NCBI GenBank assembly: GCA_964636665.1
Contig: CAZWVT010000004.1
Coordinates: forward strand, 1-64,000
DNA from: JAAYLC01 sp964636665
Lineage (GTDB): Bacteria > Bacteroidota > Bacteroidia > Flavobacteriales > Flavobacteriaceae
Direction of reading: 5' to 3'
DNA length: 64,000 nt
Shown here piece by piece: positions 1 to 8,071 of this stretch (positions are counted from its first letter, which is position 1; every line of letters begins with the position of its first letter). The translations under genes and the position numbers were made by a program. The notes under the pieces were generated by a model. That model was not told the DNA's origin, ran no database searches, and saw nothing but the letters and a program-made list of their open reading frames with translations.

Positions 1-181
1 TATATAGCACTTTTTTTTGCTCAAAATACACCTATATATTGAACCAAAAAACAAGCGAATTTTAAAGCCGGTTTTTTCTCTTTTTTGAAGTCGAAAACTC
101 AAGATTTTATTAGAAATAAAAAGACATTAAACTGTTAAAAAATATGTTATTTTTACTAAAGTTGTTAAATGAGTTTTTTAG

Positions 182-209
182 CGGGAATCGTGAAGCGTGA
201 TGTGAGGTA
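182..209. repeat. short heptanucleotide repeat
   Basis: On the minus strand this reads as successive 7-base units CATCACG, CTTCACG, ATTCCCG. The middle unit is a rotation of the GCTTCAC units in the longer tract near 12.2 kb. It lies just past the 3' end of the DUF805 gene. The rest of positions 1-217 is AT-rich and I see no gene or clear terminator there. The assignment rests on three units only. Confidence 0.4.
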
Positions 210-217
210 TTGATTCA

Positions 218-625
218 TCATTGACCATTATAAATGTTCATATTATTTAGGGAGTCGTTTGGAGCTTCCTTTGGATTGGGGCCGTATTCATTTGCTCCGG
301 AATCGCCTTCAGTTACCATTAAAACAAAAAGCCAAATTGCTCCTATCAATGGAATAAATGCAATCAAAATCATCCAACCGCTTTTTCCGGTATCGTGTAA
401 TCGCCTTACGGCAACAGCAAGTGAGGGAATAATCATGACTACTGTATAAAGCCCGTAAATCGGACCATAGCCAATTTCTTCCATTGCTAACCCTAAAATA
501 TTGTCTGTAAAAATTGCTCCAATTGTGAAAATCATATTGAACAACGCAAACATCCAATATTCTTTTCTTCGTGCTCTTCCGCTAAAGTCAGCGTACTGTT
601 TTAAAACTTTTATGTACCAGTTCAT
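218..625 (-). CDS. DUF805 family membrane protein
   Basis: A small integral membrane protein of 135 aa. Three hydrophobic helices lie at about residues 22-40, 53-72 and 82-104. The RRLHDTGKSGW segment between helices 2 and 3 (about 74-84) is the hallmark of DUF805, as is the N-terminal YADFSGRARRKEYW stretch. Length matches the family. The molecular function of DUF805 is unknown to me. A polar, Asn-rich tail follows the last helix. It stands 17 bp downstream of a decayed gene on the same strand, and its immediate downstream DNA carries a short heptad repeat. The family call is secure from the motif; the role is not. Confidence 0.88.
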   Translation of the reverse strand: MNWYIKVLKQYADFSGRARRKEYWMFALFNMIFTIGAIFTDNILGLAMEEIGYGPIYGLYTVVMIIPSLAVAVRRLHDTGKSGWMILIAFIPLIGAIWLFVLMVTEGDSGANEYGPNPKEAPNDSLNNMNIYNGQ

Positions 626-642
626 AGTTGCTTATTTTGATT

Positions 643-1118
643 TTAAAATTTTGATTCAATATAATCTTTTAATGTTCCCTTCTTTTTCTGTTTGATTAGT
701 TTTTCCATATCCGCATTGCTGCCTATTTCAGATTTGTTTTTATTATAAAACTCGATAGTATATTCAGCTCCGGCTGTAGCGCAATCTACAGTATTGTTTG
801 AATAATTATTCTCGAGACTATATTTTGTCCAACCGCTTATAAACACCAATAAGCATTCACTACAATTTAAAGGAACAATGCCTTAAACCAATTCGATGGT
901 AACTGTCGGACTTCCAATCATCCATTTCATCAAACGCATTGACTTCTTTTCGCTTCGCCGGATTTTCTGAAAGGGGCGTGTTTACTATCCATTCAGTAGC
1001 GTCGATAAACAGTTGCTCGGTATTTTTATAATCTTCAGTTTCCTCAAGTTTGACATCGGTCGGATTTTCATTTTTTTGAGCTAAATAGTAAAAGAATTAG
1101 GGTTTTGATTTTGTTCAT
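643..1118 (-). pseudogene. decayed secreted protein gene (two frameshifts, one nonsense)
   Basis: Reading the minus strand from ATG at 1118 gives a signal-peptide-like start (MNKIKTLILLLF) that ends at once in a stop. A one-base shift near 1080-1085 restores AQKNENPTDVKLEE and a long open stretch to NPAKRKEVNAF. A second shift near 926-933 restores MKWMIGSPTVTIELV. An in-frame TAA follows at 883-885. The same frame then continues through GIVPLNCSEC and SGWTKYSLENN to the natural stop at 643. Joined, this is a plausible secreted protein of about 155 aa of the hypothetical type common in Flavobacteriia. An annotation pipeline would keep only the 68-aa tail (643-849, TTG start). It could be true decay or assembly indels, though three lesions argue for decay. 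Confidence 0.75.
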
Positions 1119-1279
1119 TCTATTTGGTTTTTGATTAAACAACTCATAATATAAGGCAAGTATAACCATTAATCGTCAATCTTTAAAATTTTGTTAAACC
1201 CTCTTAATCAAAAAAGGAAAAACCCACAAACAAAAAACAGTTGTGAGGTTTACTAAGGTTTAAAGATGTGTATTAAAGC

Positions 1280-3421
1280 TTATTCTCCATCCGAAGCAGC
1301 TGCTATCAAAAGTTCCAGCATTTGGACGGCGGCGTCGCTGATTTTGGTTCCGGGACCGTAGATTGCGACTACGCCTGCGTCAAATAAAAACTGATAATCC
1401 TGAGTGGGAATCACCCCTCCTACGATGACCATGATGTCGTCGCGTCCATAGTTTTTTAGAGCTTCTACTACTTGTGGCACCAAGGTTTTGTGACCTGCCG
1501 CCAAGGAAGAAACGCCCAAAATGTGTACGTCGTTTTCTACGGCTTGTTTGGCAGCTTCGGCAGGGGTTTGAAATAAAGGACCGATGTCCACATCAAAACC
1601 GATGTCGGCATATCCTGTTGATACTACTTTGGCGCCCCGGTCATGACCGTCCTGCCCCATTTTGGCTATCATAATCCGCGGACGACGTCCTTCGATTTCG
1701 GCAAATTGATCGGTCAAATGGCGCGCCTTTTCAAATGATTTGTCTTTATCCATTTCTTTACTGTAAACTCCTGTAAACGAACGTATTTCTGCTTTGTAAC
1801 GTCCAAATTCTTTTTCGAGGGCATCGGATATTTCACCAAGGGTGGCTCGGTGCCGTGCGGCTTCTACTGCCAATTCCAACAGATTTCCTTTGCCCGTTTT
1901 GGCGCAAATTGCCAAGGCTTCCAACGATTGTTTTACGTTGTCGTTGTTTCGTGAAGCTTTGATGTTTTGCAAACGCGAAATTTGCGAATTGCGTACCTTT
2001 TGATTGTCAACATCCAAGATTTGAAGCGGTTCTTCTTTCTCAAGGCGGTATTTGTTGACGCCGACGATGGTATCGTGTCCGCTGTCAATTCGTGCTTGTT
2101 TGCGTGCTGCCGCTTCTTCGATACGCAGTTTCGGAATTCCGGCCTCAATGGCTTTGGTCATCCCGCCCAATGCTTCTACTTCCTTAATTAATTCCCACGC
2201 TTTTTCGGCGATTTCATGGGTTAAGTTTTCTACGTAATAACTTCCAGCCCACGGATCTACGGTTTTGGTAATGTCGGTTTCCGTCTGTAGGTAAATCTGC
2301 GTATTTCGTGCAATTCTCGCCGAGAAATCGGTTGGCAACGCAATGGCTTCATCCAAGGCATTGGTGTGCAGGGATTGTGTGCCTCCAAAAGCAGCTGCAG
2401 CCGCTTCGATGGTGGTACGCGCTACGTTGTTAAACGGATCTTGTTCGGTCAAACTCCATCCGCTTGTTTGGCAGTGAGTTCGCAATGCCAAGGATTTCTG
2501 ATTCTTCGGATTGAACTGCTTGACAATCTTTGCCCACAGCATTCGGGCGGCTCTCATTTTGGCAATTTCCATAAAATGATTCATCCCGATGCCCCAGAAA
2601 AAGGACAAGCGCGGTGCAAAATCATCGATGTTCATTCCGGCATCAATTCCGGTTCTGATATATTCCAAACCGTTTGCCAAGGTATATGCGAGTTCGATGT
2701 CTGCCGTTGCTCCTGCTTCTTGCATATGATATCCGGAAATGGAAATGCTGTTGAATTTCCGCATGTTTTTGGACGTGAAAGCAAAGATGTCGCTGATAAT
2801 CTTCATCGACGGCGTAGGCGGATAAATGTAGGTGTTGCGCACCATAAATTCTTTGAGGATGTCATTCTGTATGGTTCCCGTCAATGCTTCGGAAGCCACG
2901 CCTTGTTCTTCTGCCGCTACGATATAAAATGCCATAACCGGAAGTACCGCACCGTTCATGGTCATGGAAACGCTCATTTTATCCAACGGAATGCGGTCAA
3001 ACAAAATCTTCATATCCTCTACGGTATCGATGGCGACTCCGGCTTTTCCCACATCGCCCACAACACGGTCGTGGTCGCTGTCATAACCTCGGTGTGTTGC
3101 CAAATCAAAAGCTACTGAAAGTCCTTTTTGACCTGCTTCAAGGTTGCGTCTGTAAAATGCGTTGCTGTCTTCTGCGGTTGAGAATCCGGCGTATTGGCGG
3201 ATGGTCCACGGACGACGAACGTACATCGTGCTGTAAGGTCCGCGGAGAAAGGGTGGAATCCCGGCCGCATAATCCAAATGCTTTAGGTTTTCAATATCTT
3301 TTGCGGTGTATTGATTTTTGATTTCAATCATTTCTGCGGTTTCAAACGTTTCCGTGGCTTGAGTTTCAGAAGTGGTTGTATCTTTATTGAGTGTTATGTG
3401 TTGTAGGTCTTTTCTTTCCAT
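1280..3421 (-). CDS. methylmalonyl-CoA mutase large subunit
   Basis: Adenosylcobalamin enzyme that interconverts (R)-methylmalonyl-CoA and succinyl-CoA in propionate and branched-chain metabolism. The 713-aa protein has the catalytic barrel first, with the family signature RPWTIRQYAGF at about 70-80. A C-terminal cobalamin-binding domain follows, with the DGHDRG (DxHxxG) motif at about 590-595; its His is the lower axial cobalt ligand. It is the last gene of the udk > divIC-like > small subunit > large subunit run, 28 bp after the small subunit, so the two subunits are probably co-expressed as a heterodimer. The N-terminal 35 residues are Thr/Glu-rich and look like a linker. Long antisense ORFs here are composition shadows. 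Confidence 0.96.
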   Translation of the reverse strand: MERKDLQHITLNKDTTTSETQATETFETAEMIEIKNQYTAKDIENLKHLDYAAGIPPFLRGPYSTMYVRRPWTIRQYAGFSTAEDSNAFYRRNLEAGQKGLSVAFDLATHRGYDSDHDRVVGDVGKAGVAIDTVEDMKILFDRIPLDKMSVSMTMNGAVLPVMAFYIVAAEEQGVASEALTGTIQNDILKEFMVRNTYIYPPTPSMKIISDIFAFTSKNMRKFNSISISGYHMQEAGATADIELAYTLANGLEYIRTGIDAGMNIDDFAPRLSFFWGIGMNHFMEIAKMRAARMLWAKIVKQFNPKNQKSLALRTHCQTSGWSLTEQDPFNNVARTTIEAAAAAFGGTQSLHTNALDEAIALPTDFSARIARNTQIYLQTETDITKTVDPWAGSYYVENLTHEIAEKAWELIKEVEALGGMTKAIEAGIPKLRIEEAAARKQARIDSGHDTIVGVNKYRLEKEEPLQILDVDNQKVRNSQISRLQNIKASRNNDNVKQSLEALAICAKTGKGNLLELAVEAARHRATLGEISDALEKEFGRYKAEIRSFTGVYSKEMDKDKSFEKARHLTDQFAEIEGRRPRIMIAKMGQDGHDRGAKVVSTGYADIGFDVDIGPLFQTPAEAAKQAVENDVHILGVSSLAAGHKTLVPQVVEALKNYGRDDIMVIVGGVIPTQDYQFLFDAGVVAIYGPGTKISDAAVQMLELLIAAASDGE

Positions 3422-3449
3422 ATTTTAAAAATCTTCGCAAGTAAACCGA

Positions 3450-4814
3450 TTATTTTTCTTCATTGAGTCGTTCTTGTTCTTTTTCTTCCGACAATCGTTT
3501 GGGAATGACGGGTTCTATCAAAGTTTTTACCGGATTCCTTTTGGCAAAAGGAAAAAGTTCCAAAGCGTCTTTAATTCTATCCTGCGTGTTGATTTGATAA
3601 TTCGTGCCGACTAATTTCAACTCCCCGGCATTAAACTGTTCTTGTTCCTTACTTGCACTTTCTTTTATTTTTTTCTGAATAATTCCCTCATGAAGTTGCG
3701 CGATATAACCGCCTCCTTTTTCTATTTCTTTGAATATATTGAGGGCTTTTTCTGCAAGTTCGTCGGTAAGGCGTTCGATATAATAAGTGCCATCCACAGG
3801 ATTGCTGACCAAATCGAAGTAGCTTTCTTCTTTTAAAATCAACAATTGATTGCGGCTGATGCGTTCTCCAAATTCGTTGCTTTTTCGAAATACGGTGTCA
3901 TAAGCCAGATTGCTGACGACATCCGCACCGCCTAAAATGGCACTCATGCTTTCGGTGGTAGTTCGGAGCATGTTTACGTTGTAATCGTAAATCGTCTTGT
4001 TTCTCAAAGTCGGTGTTGCCAAAATCTTGCAAGTTGTAGGCAGTTTATATTCCGCTGCCAACACTGCATATAGTTTCCGTAAAGCTCTGATTTTGGCAAT
4101 TTCAAAGAAATAATTAGCCCCCATAGAAACTTGAAAAGTAAGTGTGAGGTTTGGGTTTTTAGACGCCAACAGATTTAGGTATTCATTGGCATGCGCCATT
4201 CCGTAAGCCAATTGTTGGACAATCCGCGCGCCCGCATTCTGAAGGGTTCCGAGTTTAATCGCAATGGCATCTGTTTGCGTTTCAACTATGTTTGCTAAGT
4301 TTTTAAAATCTTCTTTTTGACTGCTGAACCAATTTCCTGTTCTGACTAACTGTCCAATGGAATCAATTAAAAATAGATAATTGGCATTGTTGTTTTTTAA
4401 CGCCTCTGTCAATTGACTGATAAATACTTCTGAGTAGTATTGAAAATCAAAAATCAGATAGGTTTTATCAAAAGGAATTTCTTTTAACAACAATGTCGTG
4501 TCGAAATCTTTTTCAACTTTAAAGATGATTGATGTTGCGCCTTGGCTTAAAGCATTTTTAGCTATTTTATTGGCAATATGTTCATCATCGACAAACACCG
4601 TTTGTGCAATCTTCCAAGTTTTGGGATGCCCCGGAATCGGCTTGATGTGACTTTCAAAATCCCGGCGATGATAAAACGGTTTTACGTGAATGCTTTCAGG
4701 GCTTTTCCATATCAGACTTTCATTGTAATCCGCTCCTTTCAAATCATATTGAATTGTCTGTTTCCATTGTTTGGCGGAAACACTTTCAAACTCGTCAAAT
4801 AAAAATTCTTTCAT
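3450..4814 (-). CDS. methylmalonyl-CoA mutase small subunit, lacking the cobalamin domain
   Basis: A 454-aa paralogue of the large subunit, related to the non-catalytic MutA-type subunit of heterodimeric mutases. The barrel part is recognisable (MGANYFFEIAKIRALRKLY, ILGGADVVSNLAYD, NPVDGTYYIERLTDELAEKA). There is no DxHxxG motif, and the protein ends soon after the barrel with a charged Glu/Lys-rich tail. Classical small subunits are over 600 aa and keep a degenerate B12 domain, so this is a shortened form. Its start codon overlaps the stop of the upstream divIC-like gene (ATGA, 4811-4814), implying translational coupling. Its probable role is structural support of the large subunit. Confidence 0.92.
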   Translation of the reverse strand: MKEFLFDEFESVSAKQWKQTIQYDLKGADYNESLIWKSPESIHVKPFYHRRDFESHIKPIPGHPKTWKIAQTVFVDDEHIANKIAKNALSQGATSIIFKVEKDFDTTLLLKEIPFDKTYLIFDFQYYSEVFISQLTEALKNNNANYLFLIDSIGQLVRTGNWFSSQKEDFKNLANIVETQTDAIAIKLGTLQNAGARIVQQLAYGMAHANEYLNLLASKNPNLTLTFQVSMGANYFFEIAKIRALRKLYAVLAAEYKLPTTCKILATPTLRNKTIYDYNVNMLRTTTESMSAILGGADVVSNLAYDTVFRKSNEFGERISRNQLLILKEESYFDLVSNPVDGTYYIERLTDELAEKALNIFKEIEKGGGYIAQLHEGIIQKKIKESASKEQEQFNAGELKLVGTNYQINTQDRIKDALELFPFAKRNPVKTLIEPVIPKRLSEEKEQERLNEEK

Positions 4815-5146
4815 TTTTTGTCTTTTACCTCCACACTATCTGCGTGTTCAACAATATAAATATCTTCGTTTTCTTTTTTCATATAGTATTCTTCTCTTGC
4901 AAAGCGCTCCATCTCTTCCTTGTCATCTAGTTTTTCCATAAACTTTTGATCTTTATGAATCTCCGTTTCGTAAAACTCTTTATTGGATTCCAAAGCATTA
5001 ACCTCTTGATTCAATTCGTTGTGAATTAAAAAAGAATTGGAATCAAAAAACAACATCCATACCGCAAAAAGCAGGAGGATAATAAAATATTTATTGGTTA
5101 TTATCCGTAGCCATCGGTTGTTTTTATATGCTTCTTTCCACTTCAT
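4811..5146 (-). CDS. septum formation initiator (FtsB/DivIC-like)
   Basis: A 111-aa bitopic membrane protein. It has a short basic cytoplasmic N-terminus, one transmembrane helix at about 19-36 and a coiled coil at about 40-75. A conserved tail with REEYYMKKENED follows, matching the FtsB/DivIC family (ARE-Y-KPGE-type motif). These proteins link FtsL and FtsQ/DivIB in the division complex. It overlaps the stop of udk by ATGA (5143-5146) and the start of the mutase small subunit by ATGA. This position is one I associate with flavobacterial genomes. The choice between FtsB and DivIC is nomenclature; the family is clear. Confidence 0.88.
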   Translation of the reverse strand: MKWKEAYKNNRWLRIITNKYFIILLLFAVWMLFFDSNSFLIHNELNQEVNALESNKEFYETEIHKDQKFMEKLDDKEEMERFAREEYYMKKENEDIYIVEHADSVEVKDKK

Positions 5147-5763
5147 GTTTTTGAAAAGTTTAGTTTCTGATAGATAATACTTCGCAACATATCGACTGCA
5201 ACGGTATTGAATTTATTGGTAGGAATGATGATGTCGGCAAATTCTTTGGTCGGTTCGATAAACTGCTGGTGCATTGGTTTTAAAGTCGTTTCATACCGAT
5301 TGATAACTTCATCCAAATCCCTTCCTCTCGTTGCGATATCTCTTTTAAGGCGACGTATTAAGCGGGCATCGCTGTCGGCATGAACAAATACTTTGATGTC
5401 GAACATTTCGCGTATTTCTGGATGGGACAATATCAAAATCCCTTCGACGATTACAACTTTTCGCGGATAGGTCGTAACCGTTTCCTTGGTGCGGTTGTGT
5501 TCGACAAACGAATACACGGGTTGCTCAAAAGATTCACCACGGCGCAATGCTTTTAAATGTTCTACAAGAAGCTCAAAATCAATAGCTTGCGGATGATCAA
5601 AGTTGATTTTCGTGCGTTCTTCATAGGTTAAATGACTGGTGTCGTGATAATAAGAATCTTGCGTAATCACACAGACTTCATCCGGAGGAAGTTCAGCAAC
5701 AATCTGACTTACCACCGATGTTTTTCCGCTTCCGGTTCCTCCTGAGATACCAATTATGAGCAT
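5143..5763 (-). CDS. udk: uridine kinase
   Basis: Phosphorylates uridine and cytidine to UMP and CMP in pyrimidine salvage. The 206-aa protein begins with a Walker A loop GGTGSGKT (residues 8-15). It then has the substrate-binding YYHDTS and NFDHPQAIDFELL segments, KVVIVEGIL for the Walker B strand, and RRLKRDIATRGRD for the lid. Length is normal. It is the first gene of the operon. A TACATTTG -7 box (5780-5787, minus) lies 17 bp upstream, overlapped by a 12-bp perfect palindrome. Confidence 0.96.
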   Translation of the reverse strand: MLIIGISGGTGSGKTSVVSQIVAELPPDEVCVITQDSYYHDTSHLTYEERTKINFDHPQAIDFELLVEHLKALRRGESFEQPVYSFVEHNRTKETVTTYPRKVVIVEGILILSHPEIREMFDIKVFVHADSDARLIRRLKRDIATRGRDLDEVINRYETTLKPMHQQFIEPTKEFADIIIPTNKFNTVAVDMLRSIIYQKLNFSKT

Positions 5764-5772
5764 ACTACTGAT

Positions 5773-5787
5773 ATTTGTACAAATGTA
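5773..5787 (-). promoter_or_regulatory. putative -7 box overlapped by a palindrome (udk operon)
   Basis: The minus strand has TACATTTG at 5787-5780, a perfect TAnnTTTG box, about 17 bp before the udk ATG. No clear TTG is present 19 bp upstream. The perfect 12-bp palindrome ATTTGTACAAAT (5773-5784) covers the inner half of the box and the expected transcription start. It could be an operator, or may just reflect AT-rich sequence. Confidence 0.4.
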
Positions 5788-5861
5788 GGTAAAAGTTCAG
5801 AGAGTGATAAAATCAAACTTCTGTTCCTTCTCAAATTTAGCGAATTTTACACTTTGGTAAT

Positions 5862-5869
5862 TATATTTG
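5862..5869 (+). promoter_or_regulatory. -7 box of the WbqC-like gene
   Basis: TATATTTG fits the Bacteroidota -7 consensus exactly. The box sits 17 bp before the ATG at 5887 and downstream of the longer ORF's ATG at 5854. This favours 5887 as the true start. I see no good -33 TTG at the expected distance. Confidence 0.5.
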
Positions 5870-5886
5870 CACCAATTGAAATCATT

Positions 5887-6519
5887 ATGAAAACCATTCT
5901 ACTCCATCCGGCATATTTTCCATCGATTGAAACGATGTGCCATATCGTAAATGCCGATAAAATTATATGGGAAGTTCACGACAATTATCAAAAACAAACC
6001 TATCGGAATCGAGCGTATGTGGCGCATAGCAACGGAAAATTGTTGTTGAATATTCCTGTTAAGCACGTCAGCGGCAAACGGCAGAAAACTAATGAAATTC
6101 AGGTTGAAAATGCAGTAACTTGGCAAAAACAGCATTTAAAAAGCATTCAAACAGCATATAGAACCTCTCCTTTTTTTGAATATTACGAAGATGATATCAT
6201 TCCGCTTTTCACGGAATCTGTGGACAATTTGATGGCACACAATCTGAGGATATTCGAGTTTTTATCAGAAATCATCGGTTTTGATGTGGAAACAGGAACA
6301 TCTGAAAAATATGAAGAAAACCCGGAACAAATGCAAGATTTACGAGCCTTGGTAAATGCAAAACAACCCACGCTGTTTGAAGCGGTTCGTTACACACAGG
6401 TTTTGGAGGAATCGCACGGATTTCTACCAAATCTATCGATTTTGGATTTAATTTTCAATGAAGGACCGAATGCCTTGTCACATCTGGAAGCACATGATTT
6501 ATCGTATTTACCAAGATAA
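5887..6519 (+). CDS. WbqC family protein
   Basis: A 210-aa protein of the WbqC family, found near O-antigen and lipoprotein genes and often called a WbqC-like protein of unknown enzymology. Family features visible are the N-terminal LLHPAYFPSIE, then YRNRAYVAHSNGKLLLNIPV, WQKQHLKSI and a C-terminal LSILDLIFNEGPNAL. An upstream in-frame ATG at 5854 would add 11 hydrophobic residues, but it precedes the -7 box, so 5887 is preferred. The last two codons and the stop lie inside the first copy of a 272-bp tandem repeat whose edge derives from the 3' end of the convergent EEP gene. The two genes may originally have overlapped tail to tail. Confidence 0.85.
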   Translation: MKTILLHPAYFPSIETMCHIVNADKIIWEVHDNYQKQTYRNRAYVAHSNGKLLLNIPVKHVSGKRQKTNEIQVENAVTWQKQHLKSIQTAYRTSPFFEYYEDDIIPLFTESVDNLMAHNLRIFEFLSEIIGFDVETGTSEKYEENPEQMQDLRALVNAKQPTLFEAVRYTQVLEESHGFLPNLSILDLIFNEGPNALSHLEAHDLSYLPR

Positions 6520-7087
6520 ATCCGCGACAATAGCACGGTGGTCTCGACGGGTTTTGTAGAATTGTTGATTTGTATTCAGGAATCAAACAAAGATTAATTC
6601 ATTATGTCCAAGGCGGATGTAAGGATTATAGAAAATCATAAATGGCATTGACAACATTTAAAACCCTGAAAGGGTGTAAGGATTCTAAAAATCATTGGAT
6701 TATAAAATAGTCAAAACCCCGTTGGGGTGACATATTCACACTGATAGGTTTTATTCTATCAAAATACCATTAGCAATCATCACCAAGATAAATCCGCGAC
6801 AATAGCACGGTGGTCTCGACGGGTTTTGTAGAATTGTTGATTTGTATTCAGGAATCAAACAAAGATTAATTCATTATGTCCAAGGCGGATGTAAGGATTA
6901 TAGAAAATCATAAATGGCATTGACAACATTTAAAACCCTGAAAGGGTGTAAGGATTCTAAAAATCATTGGATTATAAAATAGTCAAAACCCCGTTGGGGT
7001 GACATATTCACACTGATAGGTTTTATTCTATCAAAATACCATTAGCAATCATCACCAAGATAAATCCGCGACAATAGCACGGTGGTC
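6511..7087. repeat. 272-bp tandem duplication between two convergent genes
   Basis: Two apparently identical 272-bp units run 6511-6782 and 6783-7054. A third partial copy of about 33 bp (7055-7087) is the genuine 3' coding end of the EEP gene. Each unit is therefore a 33-bp copy of the EEP gene end plus about 239 bp of unique spacer. The spacer carries two hairpins: ACCCT-GAA-AGGGT (6663-6675, 6935-6947) and ACCCC-GTT-GGGGT (6716-6728, 6988-7000). Each hairpin closes a module that begins GTAAGGATT (6619 and 6676). There is no credible ORF in the 532-bp gap between the genes. The hairpins resemble REP-like palindromes; no transposase is present. Confidence 0.9.
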
Positions 7088-8068
7088 GGAAAATGTATTT
7101 TTCAATACTTTAAATGAAGTAGTTTCAAAGGTTGGGGCGGTTAAAATAAAATCAATGCGCATCGGAAAACCTTGAAAAGAGAAAGTCGTTCCCAATCCGG
7201 AACCGGCTTCGATAAATGAATCTTTCATATTTTCAGTCAGTTCTTTATAACTGTGAGAAAAAGGCGTATTGTTAAAATCCCCCACGATTAAAACGGGATG
7301 TTCGCTCTCTGATTTATGGGCTACTATTTTATTGATTTGTTTTTCCTGTTGTCTGAATCTACCATTTAACTGTTTTAGAAGCCGTTCTGTAGTGGTTTCT
7401 TGCAGGAATTCAACTTCCGGAATAACCCCGTGAGATTGCAGGTGTAAATTATACAGACGAATGGTATCATTTTCCTTGATGACATCCGTGTAAATCGTGT
7501 TGTTATTGGAATCGGAAAAATCAAAAGCACCGGTGTTTCTCAGGGGATATTTAGAGAAAATCGCATATCCGAGTTTGTCTTTCTTGTCTTTAAAATAAAT
7601 AAATTGATGAGGATATTCTGAGAAATCGACATCATTGGGCATATAATATTCCTGAACACATACGATATCGGGGTTTTCCGTGGCAATGTAGTCTTTTATA
7701 ATTGCTTTTACATCTCCGTAATCCTTTTTTTCATAAGCGTTGAAAAGTCTGACATTATAGGACATTATTTTGATTGAATTTTCAAATTGGCTTTTTGCTT
7801 TTGGATTAGAGAACGTTGGAAATATACTAAAATACCAAATTGAAAGCCCCACCACTATAAACGACAGTAAAAAACGCGCACTCAATTGGAGCAACCAATA
7901 GACGATAAAAAATACATTGATTAAGATAATTATCGGAACGCCGAGACTTAGTACTGGAATAAGAACAACTTTTGAAGGCGCTAAATACGGAAATGAAAAA
8001 GAAGCAAATAAGATAAGAGCAAATACAATGTTGAGCCAGTATATAAGTCGGTTAATGAATCTTAACAT
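7052..8068 (-). CDS. endonuclease/exonuclease/phosphatase family membrane protein
   Basis: A 338-aa protein with three N-terminal membrane helices (about 9-29, 34-60, 66-84) and a C-terminal EEP-fold domain from about residue 100. Catalytic and metal motifs visible are SYNVRLFN (about 103-110), IVCVQEYY (Glu near 140), GDFNNTP (about 262) and the terminal SDHRAIVADL with the general-base His. EEP enzymes cleave phosphodiesters in nucleic acids, phosphoinositides or sphingolipids, and the substrate here cannot be told. It lies 3 bp after a rhomboid gene on the same strand and is probably co-transcribed. Its stop codon TGA at 7052-7054 is contributed by the repeat unit, not by the ancestral gene end. 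Confidence 0.88.
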   Translation of the reverse strand: MLRFINRLIYWLNIVFALILFASFSFPYLAPSKVVLIPVLSLGVPIIILINVFFIVYWLLQLSARFLLSFIVVGLSIWYFSIFPTFSNPKAKSQFENSIKIMSYNVRLFNAYEKKDYGDVKAIIKDYIATENPDIVCVQEYYMPNDVDFSEYPHQFIYFKDKKDKLGYAIFSKYPLRNTGAFDFSDSNNNTIYTDVIKENDTIRLYNLHLQSHGVIPEVEFLQETTTERLLKQLNGRFRQQEKQINKIVAHKSESEHPVLIVGDFNNTPFSHSYKELTENMKDSFIEAGSGLGTTFSFQGFPMRIDFILTAPTFETTSFKVLKNTFSDHRAIVADLSW

Positions 8069-8071
8069 GAT

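Noticed and set aside
643..849. A genuine 68-aa protein with TTG start
   Set aside because: Upstream DNA continues the same protein in a consistent reading once two frameshifts and one stop are allowed, so it is the tail of a pseudogene.
2366..3118. A 250-aa ORF antisense to the mutase large subunit
   Set aside because: Cys/His-rich composition typical of antisense frames of a conserved gene; no start context and no family resemblance.
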